Assembly (NCBI GenBank): GCA_032433595.1 | Contig: JASWJB010000335.1 | Coordinates: 1-46,321, forward strand | DNA: 46,321 bases | From: Conoideocrella luteorostrata | Taxonomy: Eukaryota > Ascomycota > Sordariomycetes > Hypocreales > Clavicipitaceae | Direction of reading: 5' to 3' | Part shown: positions 1 to 9,775 of the stretch, piece by piece | Numbering within the stretch: position 1 is the stretch's first letter | Layout: each line of letters begins with the position of its first letter | Program-made: the position numbers and the translations under genes | The notes under the pieces: generated by a model | Seen by the model: only the letters and a program-made list of their open reading frames with translations | Told to the model about the DNA's origin: nothing | Database searches by the model: none

Positions 1-97
1 TGTGGACCCTGAATGAAGAAATGCAAAAATAGAAAACGCCGTCTTGCATAGACCTGAACTTGTTCGAAATGCAACTGTGACATCCATGCAGGGATAC

Positions 98-409
98 CTA
101 ACCAGTCATGATGCGCATTGAGCGTTCGGTCCTGAGGCGTCTACTGCGCTCCTCCCACTGTTGCCTAACTAAAGCTGCTGCAGGACGAGCGGGTATCACG
201 GATGCTGCATTGCTTAACCGATCTTCGGAATCAAACATGGCAGCTACTGCATCGTCGGTCACAGGCACTACTAGTACGTTGTAGGTCCAAACAAGTGATT
301 CTGGCATTAACGCGACGACGCGAGCCGCAGCACTGACCAGCTCCGACCAATGCTCTGTAGTACAAAGGTAGGACTGATTCCATTGGTACGCCGTACTCCT
401 GCTGATTAT
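98..409 (-). pseudogene. C-terminal gene remnant of unknown family
   Basis: An open frame of about 104 codons on the minus strand ends at a stop at 98 and is closed upstream by a stop at 410-412. The first ATG is at 307, so most of the coding-looking part (with Trp, Cys and charged residues in a protein-like mix) precedes any start codon. The C-terminal half is rich in Arg and Glu and reads like a real protein end. A second minus frame upstream, to about 491, also looks protein-like, which suggests a frameshift or a lost intron. I do not recognise the family. It may be the 3' end of a decayed gene. Confidence 0.3.
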
Positions 410-412
410 TCA

Positions 413-1675
413 CGTATTTTACTCCGTATGCTATTTGCATATCTATGAGCAATATTGTGGCTGAGTCTGACGTAATAAGCACGCCATGCACGACCCGTCA
501 GTTGGCGTTGCGATTGTTTTCGTGGGAATATTTTCTGGATGTGGCCCAGTTCATGGTACGGAGTACGGAGTACAGTTACGTTATTATTTTTTATTTGACG
601 TGGGTCAGGCACCAAGACATTGTTTGGGCGGCACTTGAAGGCGGTGAGTCGCTGCATGGTGGCCTGTCCCTCCTGCTGTGCATATATACATGTATGTATG
701 AGACAGCTGTCAGCTAGAATCAATTGAAGCAAGTTCATCAGCGCATTTGGAACCTGGGAACATGGACATCGTCAATGCGGGGGACAGTTTAACTGAGCCA
801 TTTCGTCCACATTGTCCAATCGACCCTTTCAATTCGAACGCCCACCACGGATGCAATTAAAGCTTGTTATTAATAAATTTATTACCTAAGTAGCTAACTA
901 AGCTATATAATAGTTAAGGAATTTTTTTATTTAACTTTATCGTGTTTTTGGTCGCTGGGGCATTATCTCTTGCGGAGCTAATGCCACCTCGATGGCTCAG
1001 TTAAACTGTCCCTCGCTTGATCGTGTCTACTATTAGATATCTCATGTGGAGTCCGACCCACTAGTTTGGCAATTATAGCTTGCGAGACAAGGTGTAGCCA
1101 ATACTGATCGGGATTCGGAGTACCCCATCGTGGATAAGGTACGTTCCTCGGCTGGCCTGGAGCACGGGCGAAATCTGCTCTCAGCTCACCGGTCCGATGA
1201 TCTATTGCGGAATAGGCCTATTTGTCTCAGCTGCGCACTCTTCGGTCCCGAGCACTCGATCCAACTCCGTACACATACATATATTTGTTGAGATGAGAAT
1301 TGCTTCTGTCAGGAAGACCAGTGCCGCACATAGCTACTGAGCACGGAGTACTCCGTAGTCAAGCAGGAATTGTTGAGGTAATCACAGCCTGAGGTAGCCC
1401 TGCGCTCTGGTGGGTGCTATAAACAAGAGGATTTAAAGGGGGCCCTTCGGGTGTGTCAGAATCATTATCAGACATCACATTATTGCTTGATCAATTGAAT
1501 CCTTCTATTTTTGCCGGTTGCCATTGTTGCCAAATTGCTGTACTGCTCTTCTGCTCATAAATGCAACAGGATTTCCAAGGGAAGTCCCGCGCTAGGGTTT
1601 TAGATCCGCTGGTTGGCGCTCCGAACCCTTTAGTCTGCTACTGCATTGATTGTCTCATTGCATTCTCAGTGTATA
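413..1675. other. gene-poor stretch with an inverted-repeat element
   Basis: No reading frame here has protein character that I trust. The stretch contains a tandem copy of the TACGGAGTA motif at 557-572, an AT-rich block at about 855-940 inside an inverted-repeat element, a near-perfect CACGGAGTACTCCGTAG palindrome at 1342-1358, and the promoter of the adenylating-enzyme gene that starts at 1676. Confidence 0.5.
781..1012. mobile_element. MITE-like element with 21-bp terminal inverted repeats
   Basis: The left arm 781-801 (gggacagtttaactgagcca plus one t) and the right arm 992-1012 are exact reverse complements over 21 bases. They enclose about 190 bp of AT-rich, non-coding DNA. This is the layout of a short non-autonomous inverted-repeat transposon. 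No clear target-site duplication flanks it (left flank ends tgcgg, right flank begins tcgct), so the true ends may be blurred. Confidence 0.5.
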
Positions 1676-3661
1676 ATGTCTGGCTTGGAGAAAAATGTCA
1701 CAGCTACATCTACATGGGACAAGTTCCCAAATGATCCCATATTTACTCGACTTCAGCACCTCTTCATGGAAAAGAATGAAGGGGAAGTGTTATTTCATGA
1801 TGACTACGGTGTTGATGCCAGTTATGGCCAGCTGATTCACGATATCATGCACTTGCGCCGAATCCTACGAAAGCAACTCCCGCCATCGTCATTTAAATGT
1901 CATGGCTCACTTCAAAAGGATGCCACGTCTGTAGCGTTTCTCGGGTTTAGCGGATACAACTTTATTGTGAGCTTCTTCGCCATTGCAGCCCTGGGCGGCG
2001 TGTGCGTGCCTTTATGTGAGTCGAATATGCGGAGCACCATTCCGGGTATACACAGGCAGTAACTAATCTTGTCATGTAGCGACCGAGCTGACTCCGCCAG
2101 AAGCGGCATTCCTTTTAAACAAGACTAAAGCGGCGTACATGCTCACAGAGCGCAGCACGTTTGAAATTGCCACAAAATTCAGGGAATATCTTCATACCGA
2201 GGACAATCTGGCGCTGAAAATAATTACAATAACAAGATCAGGGCTCGAGTCAAAAATGAGCCCGCCCAAATTCGAAATCGATGAGAAATTGACCTTTTCA
2301 CCAACTACTGGCTGCCTGGTGCTTTTTACTTCCGGTACAACGGGGCCGCCGAAAGCCGCCGTTCTTCCTCGCAAGATGTTCCATTTCACTACATACCCCA
2401 CACCAAAGGTAGTCTATCTAGCATCGTGCCCTGTACATTGGGTAGGCGGCACAGGGCTTGTGGACGGTGTTCTTAATGCAGAAAACTTGCATATGATGAA
2501 AAGAGAAGCAGGTCCGGAAAAGTTCTGGGAAATGTTGAGCACAGGCAAAGTGACAGACATGAGCGTGTCTCCGACGGTCTTGCGGACATTGATGGAGCAC
2601 TACAACGAGCACATCCGTGACCTCCCTTCCGAGGAACGTAACAGATATATCAATGGGGCCCGAAGCCTAGAGACGGTGTACACAAGCGGTTCCACCCTAA
2701 GTCCATTAACACGGCAATTCTTTATAGACTTGATTGATATGCCATTACGAAATGGATATGGGATAACCGAGATGGGTGGAGGGGTCATAGTCACTCCAGC
2801 TAATTCCGACTACAAAGAAGTGAGTACCATCTGGATTTAGTCTCACTTCAGCTTACTAATTTGTCGTCATTCAGGGCTACATTGGTCGGCTACTTCCTGG
2901 GATGGAAGTCAAGTTGTCCGAAGGAAGCCATGGAGAAATCCTAGTGAAGAGTCCCACCATGTTCATCGGGTTAGCCAAATTCACAACATAATTGTGCGCT
3001 GATTCGCTTGCTGTGAAGGTTCCCTAACTTTGATCTTAGCTACATGGACGATGAACCCGCCACACGTGCTTCGTTTGATGCCGCAGGGTTTTATAAGACG
3101 GGAGATCATGCTCATCGCATTGGTGATGATTACTTTTTTGACGGCCGACTCTCGTGCGACTGTATGTCTGTCTCTACACAGTTTTGTATTTATCAGTTTC
3201 ATGCTAATAATTATGTACGTCCAGGGATCCGGTTCCATGAGTACACGATATCTGTACTGGAGCTGGAACAGCGCCTGATGGACCTTCCATATGTATCTGA
3301 AGCTCACGTGCTCCCGGTCCTGGATCATGAAGCTGGAGGCTTAGTCGCTGCCCTTGTTCGACTTCGAAAGCAGGCTGATTGCGGAGCAGCGCATACTGTT
3401 AATCTTCAGACTGTACGTAATGACCTGGCTGACGCTGGGCTGGTTTCGTATAAACTACCCGTATTCCTCCGGATCCTTCAAGATGTAGATCAAGTTCCGT
3501 CGACGGCCTCCGGAAAACCACTGAAAAAGGAAATTCTCCGAAAATATTTCGACATAGTCGGCTACCTACAGAATCAATACGCCGTTGACGGCGTAGAATA
3601 CTGGGGAAACAAACTGGATGTAGGAGGTTCATCCCGCCTCTTCGACTGGGGAGGTCTTTAG
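1676..3661 (+). CDS. acyl-CoA synthetase-like adenylating enzyme (ANL superfamily)
   Basis: A 577-aa AMP-forming acid:CoA ligase-type enzyme that would activate a carboxylic acid as an acyl-adenylate and then a thioester. I read five exons: 1676-2015, 2080-2819, 2875-2969, 3040-3161 and 3225-3661. The introns (2016-2079, 2820-2874, 2970-3039, 3162-3224) are 55-70 nt, all GT-AG, and the frame is kept throughout. The family P-loop motif FTSGTTGPPKAA is near residue 200 and YGITEMGGG near residue 350. The GFYKTGDHAHRIGDDYFFDGR hinge region follows, and the C-terminal PSTASGKPLKKE motif has the expected catalytic Lys. An in-frame TTG lies 30 nt upstream, but the ATG at 1676 is the natural start. 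The substrate cannot be read from sequence; medium-chain or malonyl-type acyl-CoA ligase are options. No synthase gene lies beside it. Confidence 0.85.
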
Positions 3662-4019
3662 CACAGAGCTATCGAACGTGTCACGAGCTGTACAAATTGC
3701 AACATTCATACTATTAGTGTGGCGCTTCACCTTTTGCTGAATTTTGTGATGGAATGCGTGTTTTCAACTTAGACAAACATAGGAAATGAATGTCAGATAT
3801 ATTGCCCTAGGCTACTTTTACCATTCTTCTTCGTCCTGCCAATGACTAATAGCCATGCAATTAGATCAGTCTCCAAAACTGCCTGGTAGAACCCATTGGA
3901 CTTCTGTGGTGCTAGGATGTGCTCTCAGCAACCAGGGGCAAGAACCCTAGTCTTATCCCATCCTGCCTTTGCCGAAACGACAACAAACAATACCGAGACA
4001 AATTCAGAATGCCCTCGAT

Positions 4020-4589
4020 ATGGCAAACACGTCCTCGAACGCTAACTGGGTCACACCCGACAGCCTGGATGCAGGCGCCAACAAGATCCACGGGCAAATC
4101 CAGGCGGTCCTGGGCACTGCTAACTTTTGAAACCTTCAAGAAGTGGCACTCCTCTCCCGGAAAGCTCGAGATGAAAGCGTTGCGACAGGCGTTACTTTTA
4201 TCATTGACTCAAGTGATTTCGCATACGGGACGAACAATCTGGTGCTGAAGGTCGACTTTTCCGACCATGTCAGCTGGATTGCCAGGGTTCACCACGTACC
4301 AGTAGACTTGTCTCACGCCCACGAGAATGCCATGGATATGCTGAGTGAAATCGCAACGATGAAAACACTCAAAAGCCAAACGATTATACCAGTTTCGCAT
4401 GTGTACTCCGTAGTCTTTAGCACTTTGCCATCTAATGAGTTTAGCTTTCCGTACGTCCTCATAGAGCACCTGAAGAGCCGAGTCCTCGACTCCGCTATAG
4501 CGAGTGAAGTGCCGGCCGAGATGCCTCCGTCTGTTGTATTTAATGACGAAATTAGTCATCTTTTGCGTTGTATTTACACGAGTAATTAG
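4020..4589 (+). pseudogene. truncated APH-like phosphotransferase pseudogene
   Basis: The frame from the ATG at 4020 is interrupted by an in-frame TGA at 4128-4130, resumes, and ends at a stop at 4587-4589. After the TGA it carries hallmarks of the N-lobe of fungal APH-type (aminoglycoside phosphotransferase-like, protein-kinase fold) proteins: YGTNNLVLKVDFSD, SWIARVHH, an E-x-ATMKTLKS-like helix, a TIIPVSHVYSV strand, and FPYVLIEHL at the hinge. Normal members are about 400-500 aa, with a catalytic loop HxDxxxxN and a DxD motif; both are absent here, because the frame stops early and AT-rich decayed DNA follows. I read this as a dead gene fragment. The protein is coding-like on both sides of the TGA, which argues for a nonsense mutation rather than a later start. 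Confidence 0.6.
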
Positions 4590-6103
4590 CTGTCACAGAA
4601 ATTCAAGAGAACCATGCCTTCTTTGTGAAGCACTTTGCAAGCTATTACATTGAAGCGATTTTAAAGATTCTACACGAAATTCTATCAGCACGATATCGCA
4701 CTTCGCTAATTCGATCTTTGCATCTCAAGCTTGTTATTATACTAGTTTAATACAGACATGCTAAATAATTTCCAGCTTTTGACGTATGCTAACTTAGGTG
4801 CTACTAATGGACCAATTACCCAATAATGCATAAACCAGGCAAAATTATAGTTAAATTGTGCAATAATCTAGATTTAATGCTTTAAATTGTAAAAACAATA
4901 TATTTAATAATCTCTAATGTCTTAGAAGAGGAAGTAAGTCAGAAAGAAGGTGCTGATATCGCTGCATAAATAGCGTGGCTAAAAGGTAATCACGTGACCA
5001 GTTCGGTGCCTCTTTATTGTGCTTGACGGAGGATTCCAACACCTACTTGTGGTTCACTGGAGGCCTGTGCTCCTGTCATGACCTCGTGGCCTGCTCCCAG
5101 TGCTCAGGACTATCTACTATGGTCTCCCCGCGGCCACGCGCTGGGCCGCTATGTTGGCTGCTTTGCTAACTAGTTCGTGGTTATAACACACTAATAATAG
5201 TAGAAAACACTAAATACAAGATAAGCGTTTTGTGCGGAAATTAGAGCACCCGTAGGGTAGTTACGCGGGTAGAAGTTTTCTTTTGCAAGGCGTGATATAT
5301 TCAACTATCTCACAGGCCCGAGGTCCTAATAGAAGGGTATATATTAGGATCTAAAAGACGCTAGCATACCGCTATACAAGCTAGACGTAAATTTATTAGC
5401 AGCCCTAATAGCCAGTATTAGGGAGACACGGAAAGTTATATTAGTGTAAGCTAACTTTATCTCTAGCGGACTACTCCTTGCTTTTTGCTTCTACTATAAT
5501 TTTGTGGATGCATATAGAGCTAAACGCATTATTGCAAGGTTCTTAGAGCACTATAATGGGACTGTTAATCTTAAGAATAGCGCTAGTCTAGCGAGGGATA
5601 GGACTGGTTTAAGAGGCATAGTAAACCTCCTTAAGGTTAAACTTTTAAAAAAAAACAGTATAAATTTAAAGACCTAGAAAGTAACCCAAACCTTTAGCGG
5701 CTTAACAGCCTCGAGTTCAGGGGTATTAATGATTTTCGCTGGCCTGATTTTATCCCTTCTCTGCTTCCAGTGAGGAAGCCACTAGTTATCTTGAGTATGT
5801 TCTTGCTTAGTTTAGACGCTCTAGAAGAACTCAAAGCTCTAGCACAATTGAGCTAAAGCGGATCGAGGGTGTTAATAAACAATACATTAGTGGCGTTTCT
5901 ATGGCGACAAACCATGAGAGCCTTGCGGTTGAGACAGCGCGAACGTGGCTTTGTGGTCACATCTAACCCTGCGTCTAGATCCCTCTTAGCTTCTAATATT
6001 CGATAACGCTGAAGTATGCAAACTAATTAGTCGGTACTGACCCGCGTGCGACGACGGCTCTATTCTGATCACGACGTAGGACCGGAAAATAATGCAAATT
6101 AGT
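4590..6103. other. AT-rich decayed DNA, no intact gene
   Basis: About 1.5 kb without a convincing gene. Bases 4690-4930 are strongly AT-rich and rich in TpA, as expected for repeats inactivated by repeat-induced point mutation (inference). An LTR-like repeat occupies 4857-5041. From about 5290 to 5960, several frames keep protein-like stretches broken by many stops, so this may be a decayed transposon or gene, but I could not recognise a domain on either strand. Confidence 0.5.
4857..5041 (-). repeat. solo-LTR-like repeat, copy A
   Basis: This 185-bp block begins TGTGCAAT(A)ATCTAGA and ends GGATTCCAACA. It shares its order of motifs with 13331-13511: TCTAGA, ACAATATAT, TAATAATCTCT, AAAGGT-A/CCACGTGA, a TATTGTG-CTTG block and AGGATTCCAACA. 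Its ends are TG...CA. Read on the minus strand it starts TGTTGGAATCC, a start commonly seen in copia-type LTRs. No flanking primer-binding site or target duplication is visible, so it is best called a solo or degenerate LTR. Confidence 0.55.
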
Positions 6104-6450
6104 AAATCCGAGATACACCTACGATACTTCACCACCGATCAGGGGTTGAACTCCTGCTCCATCACCTGCCGCAGGACCAAAGATTCTCTCCATCCGCCGC
6201 AGGGCCATATCGTAAGCTGTTCACGGAAGTCCAAGTTCTTCCACTACTTCTCGTTGGCGTCGCTAGTCACATGGTTGATTCTAGCCTTACACTCTCCGAA
6301 ACTCTAGAGGATCTTAGGGAGTCGTGGACGAAGAGCGGTGTTATTCTCGAGAATATCGATCCCGACTCGGCCACGTTCCAATATAAACGCCTGATTCCTA
6401 CAACATTCAACATATACCTGAGCAGACTGCCTAATATTACTGTGTCATAA
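6104..6450 (+). pseudogene. 115-codon open frame lacking a start codon, probable remnant
   Basis: The plus frame is open from just after a TAA near 6101 to a TAA near 6450. It gives a protein-like stretch with a hydrophobic segment (LPLLLVGVAS) followed by a charged, helix-like run containing LSETLEDLRESW and NIDPDSATFQYK. The only ATG in this frame is at 6271, so just about 58 residues follow a start. Upstream DNA in other frames is also weakly protein-like but full of stops. I do not recognise the family. It looks like a surviving exon of a decayed gene or transposon. Confidence 0.3.
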
Positions 6451-7672
6451 TGTGGCAGCTACTAGTCATCTGATGCTTTGCAGTGGAAAATTGTCCTTGA
6501 CTTCTATCTAATTGACGGGGAATTTGACTGCTATTTATCTATTTAGGATGCTTCTTCCGGATCCATTTATTCTATTGCTTCCGGTGATATCATATGTCAC
6601 GATGTGAGCGGGAGGTGCGCGACTTTCGTTTCACAACGCTCGGGAAATCGAGCTAGAGTAGCTGCAATAGCGTGTATGCTGTCGCACTGAGACTGTTCCG
6701 TCGTGGGCGTATTGAGGAGGCGAGGTCTGTAAAGAATTATTCATATAACCCGTTTGCGTGGCTAACTGTCGAGGCAAACAATTAGTGGTTGCTTTGGCTA
6801 TCAGACCACTGGCTTCTGGCCTAAATAGTGCATTTTTAGGGTCATATACCTTCGTTCCTTGATCTGGAATCAGCTGGGCGAGGACCTGCTGCGTGTATTT
6901 GACGTTGTTATACCTTTCGAAGCCAGCCGATTTCCATGAAGATAGGCACGACGGAACTAGGTCGGCCGGGTCAGATAACGGTAGGGTAAAAGTAATAAAA
7001 AGGAGGAACAGGGAGAATGATCCAAAGAAGGAAACTCATTACCTTGCATTGTGTGGCGGCTCTCGCACTCACGATAAGAGTAGGATAAGGGACCACAAAC
7101 TATTTCATCCTTGGAATAAAATGGGTATAAGATAGTCAATTCTCTAGTACTTATACTTGGACGAACTTTTGCTCGCATGACTTGATTCTTGGTTAAAGTG
7201 GCCGTTGAGCTCTGTGTTTTATAGTTCTGTTTTCCATCTCATTAACGCTCGATAAGTTGCAAAAGCACACAAAACCATTTAATCTCGAACGATTCTATTC
7301 ATTCCCTTTGAGTTATCTATATTTTTTATTGAATTAAACACCTTATGCTTGCAGGCTCGAGGCTTCCTGATCTTTCACTCCGCAGAAGCTGTCCTCTCTG
7401 TTCAAATACATCTCTAGAGGGTGTGTGTTTTCGCCCAACAAATCATCAATTGAGAATCATTGCAGTAGTCTACCGCCTTAATGGAAGTGTTGACGTCCTG
7501 GCGAAATATTTATCGCTAATAGAGACATTTATTGGACAATTTGAAGATTCCATATAAGCGACGCTGGTGACGCTAGAGAGTAAACCAACCAGTCTAAATA
7601 GTATAGATGGTCAATGTTACCTAATCCAATCTTGCTTAATTCCTATATCTGAACCCAATTCAACCCTCTATA
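6451..7672. other. intergenic, no supported gene
   Basis: Short frames occur at 6893-7135 and 7345-7557, but neither has recognisable motifs or convincing composition. Base composition is AT-leaning. The right edge is the 3' flank of the minus-strand membrane-protein gene that ends at 7673. Confidence 0.5.
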
Positions 7673-9190
7673 TTACCATTGCTCCTCGGGCACTAACCTG
7701 AGCCCGACGCTTTCTATCGTAACGCTAGGCTTCGGTGTCTCTGGCAAGATATATATATTCTCATCCTTGTCTACTAACCTGCGCTTCTCGCCTTCTGCTG
7801 GCCAGTCGCTTGATTTGATGCTAACTTGATGTCGAGCCTCGTCAAGCCAGATATTCCAGCCTGACTCGTCTGGAATAGCTCTAACGGGACGTATCCAGCA
7901 TGCAGAACCTGTTAGTTGTATAGTGTACCAAACCGTCCGAGCCAGAGAAGGTTGAATCTCGGTTTGGGGTTGGTGAGCTTGAGAATTTTCGGCCCCACAA
8001 GCACGATAGTGATACAAAGGCGAGAAAGCAATCTGGTTGAGATTGCCTGCAAGAGGTGGGAGGATCCCGTGTAGAAAGGTCAAGAATATGTAAGCTGAGA
8101 CGATTAAAATCTGACTCAGGGTCCGCGCATTGGCAACGAGCACAAAGAAAAAGCCCTGAGCTAGCAAAGTTACTCCGTCGAGTTGTGTCTTGGGATATGT
8201 CATAAACTCGCGTAGGCGATGCATGCGCCCGTTGATCAGAGCATCCCAGCAAATACTATCGCAGGAAACCACCCAGAACGCATTCTCCGGGGTTATTACC
8301 ACTACTTCATGCCGAGCTTGAGACTGTCTGGTCGCAGAGTAGTAGAAACGCTTCCGTAGGGTATAGCTCCGCATAGTTGATTGTAGTGACGTAAGTACAA
8401 TTGCTATTAATGCGCAGCCATCCAACACCAGAGCCGATGCGAGAATGAGGCCTAACGTTATGCCTGACGATACTATAATCATCGTGTCCGCTGTAGACAG
8501 TCGATCACAGAATTGAAATTTGCGGGGTTCAAATCGTAGTTCAAAATATTGAAGGGAAAGTGGGACGTGGAATCTGCTGTCTTCTAATATTGGGTGTATT
8601 AGATAAATGCCCAAGGCTGGAAGACCTCTTTCAAAGTATAAAGAAAACATTGCTGGTTCGTAAAAGGAACCTTGAGATGTGCAAGAGCGAGCAGAGATGC
8701 GTGGCTTTATTGCCGGAAGAGGCATATGTGTCTTGATCTTATCATCCCACCCAAGCATTAGTCGAGGCAAGAACCAGTAGGGCGACGCAGCGATTCCTTC
8801 GAGATGCGGCTCGAAAATCGCACGTCCGAGGTAGGGTAGTAGTCCAAGGGTTACGACACGCCATTGGCTGAATTCAGCAGGAAACCACGACATTGTGTTG
8901 AGAGATATTGGAGGTAGCAAGAGAGAATCAGTCTCGATCACGAAGTTACCTATGTCGCGCCTGTAGGGGCTCAACCAATTATATGTTGAATCCAATAGGA
9001 AGGGGTTATATTCATGTATATTGATGATGGTGCTGATGATGCTAATATAAAGATGCAAAATTTCTCCTTCAACAGACCCGTCATAATGCTTCAATTTATA
9101 CCTCTTCTGCCTGCCTGTCAGGCTTCCCGATTCTTCCCGATTCCAGCGTCTTCCGCCACTATGTGCCACCGTAAGCACTACTTCAGCCAT
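7673..9190 (-). CDS. fungal multi-pass membrane protein of unknown function
   Basis: A 505-aa protein in one uninterrupted frame, taking the ATG at 9190; the frame runs back to a TTG at 9208. Two strong hydrophobic blocks are visible, each long enough for one or two membrane passes: one around IIVSSGITLGLILASALVL near residue 240, and one around FFFVLVANARTLSQILIVS near residue 350. A soluble, Trp-containing C-terminal tail follows. Between the blocks is a basic strand-rich piece (RHEVVVITPENAFWVV). This layout recalls a large family of ascomycete membrane proteins with no assigned role; that likeness is from memory of the pattern and is not proven. A small intron near the N-terminus is possible, since the region around residues 40-60 is low in information. 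Its 5' flank holds the inverted repeat at 9217-9552. Confidence 0.65.
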   Translation of the reverse strand: MAEVVLTVAHSGGRRWNREESGSLTGRQKRYKLKHYDGSVEGEILHLYISIISTIINIHEYNPFLLDSTYNWLSPYRRDIGNFVIETDSLLLPPISLNTMSWFPAEFSQWRVVTLGLLPYLGRAIFEPHLEGIAASPYWFLPRLMLGWDDKIKTHMPLPAIKPRISARSCTSQGSFYEPAMFSLYFERGLPALGIYLIHPILEDSRFHVPLSLQYFELRFEPRKFQFCDRLSTADTMIIVSSGITLGLILASALVLDGCALIAIVLTSLQSTMRSYTLRKRFYYSATRQSQARHEVVVITPENAFWVVSCDSICWDALINGRMHRLREFMTYPKTQLDGVTLLAQGFFFVLVANARTLSQILIVSAYIFLTFLHGILPPLAGNLNQIAFSPLYHYRACGAENSQAHQPQTEIQPSLARTVWYTIQLTGSACWIRPVRAIPDESGWNIWLDEARHQVSIKSSDWPAEGEKRRLVDKDENIYILPETPKPSVTIESVGLRLVPEEQW

Positions 9191-9216
9191 GCTGCAGCTG
9201 CCGCGCAATCCAACAT

Positions 9217-9552
9217 TACAATGCCACCCTTGAATTATTAACCACCCGTGACAAGCAGGGGATAAGGAGCCAATTGAAAATATTTATTTAAGACATGCAA
9301 CAAGTAGAGTGGGTCAAAAGCTACTATAGAAGCACTTGCCAGAGTTCTGTAGTCACTCGCCGTACTATTTTTACCAGCAGGACTTAGGTAAGAAGAGGCT
9401 GCCCAATTGAGATGTATTTTCTTAGCAAAAGTGGATAATACACGCTCTACTACAGCGCTTCTACGTACCAAGGTGGCGCACTAGTAGATGTTAAAGCAGG
9501 ACCTAATCCCCTGCTTGTCACGGGTGGTTAATAATTCAAGGGTGGCATTGTA
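9217..9552. repeat. inverted-repeat (foldback) element with 47-bp perfect arms
   Basis: The left arm 9217-9263 and the right arm 9506-9552 are perfect reverse complements over 47 bases. Each contains the core ACCACCCGTGACAAGCAGGG or its complement. The 242-bp loop has no recognised protein. Perfect arms of this length imply a recent insertion or strong maintenance. The element sits 26 bp upstream of the ATG of the minus-strand membrane-protein gene and 223 bp upstream of the plus-strand 1084-aa gene, so it lies within their shared divergent promoter. Confidence 0.75.
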
Positions 9553-9628
9553 TATATACCTACGTGCAGTAGTCATCACTTGCACCGATCAAAGCGCCAC
9601 AAACCGGCCCAATATGTCTTTAGTGCCT

Positions 9629-9744
9629 AACCCCGCTTGTGGTAACATACTTCTTTCCCTTGACTTAATCAATGCTAGAAACTGAAGGTTAACCCGCTTG
9701 TGTTAATATAATTCTTTCCCTTAAGTTAATCAATGCTCGAAGCT
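9629..9744 (+). repeat. imperfect tandem repeat of about 61-bp period
   Basis: Two copies, 9629-9683 and 9691-9744, share AACCC(C)GCTTGTG, then TTCTTTCCCTT, then a TTAATCAATGCT block and a GAA-CT end. They lie directly upstream of the ATG at 9776, in the likely promoter or 5' leader of the 1084-aa gene. They could be a duplicated regulatory segment. Confidence 0.6.
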
Positions 9745-9775
9745 ACAATTAATACGGCAATTTTAATTTTTAGAT

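Noticed and set aside
9238..9471. 77-codon minus frame inside the foldback element as a transposase piece
   Set aside because: No recognisable transposase motif, and it runs into the repeat arm.
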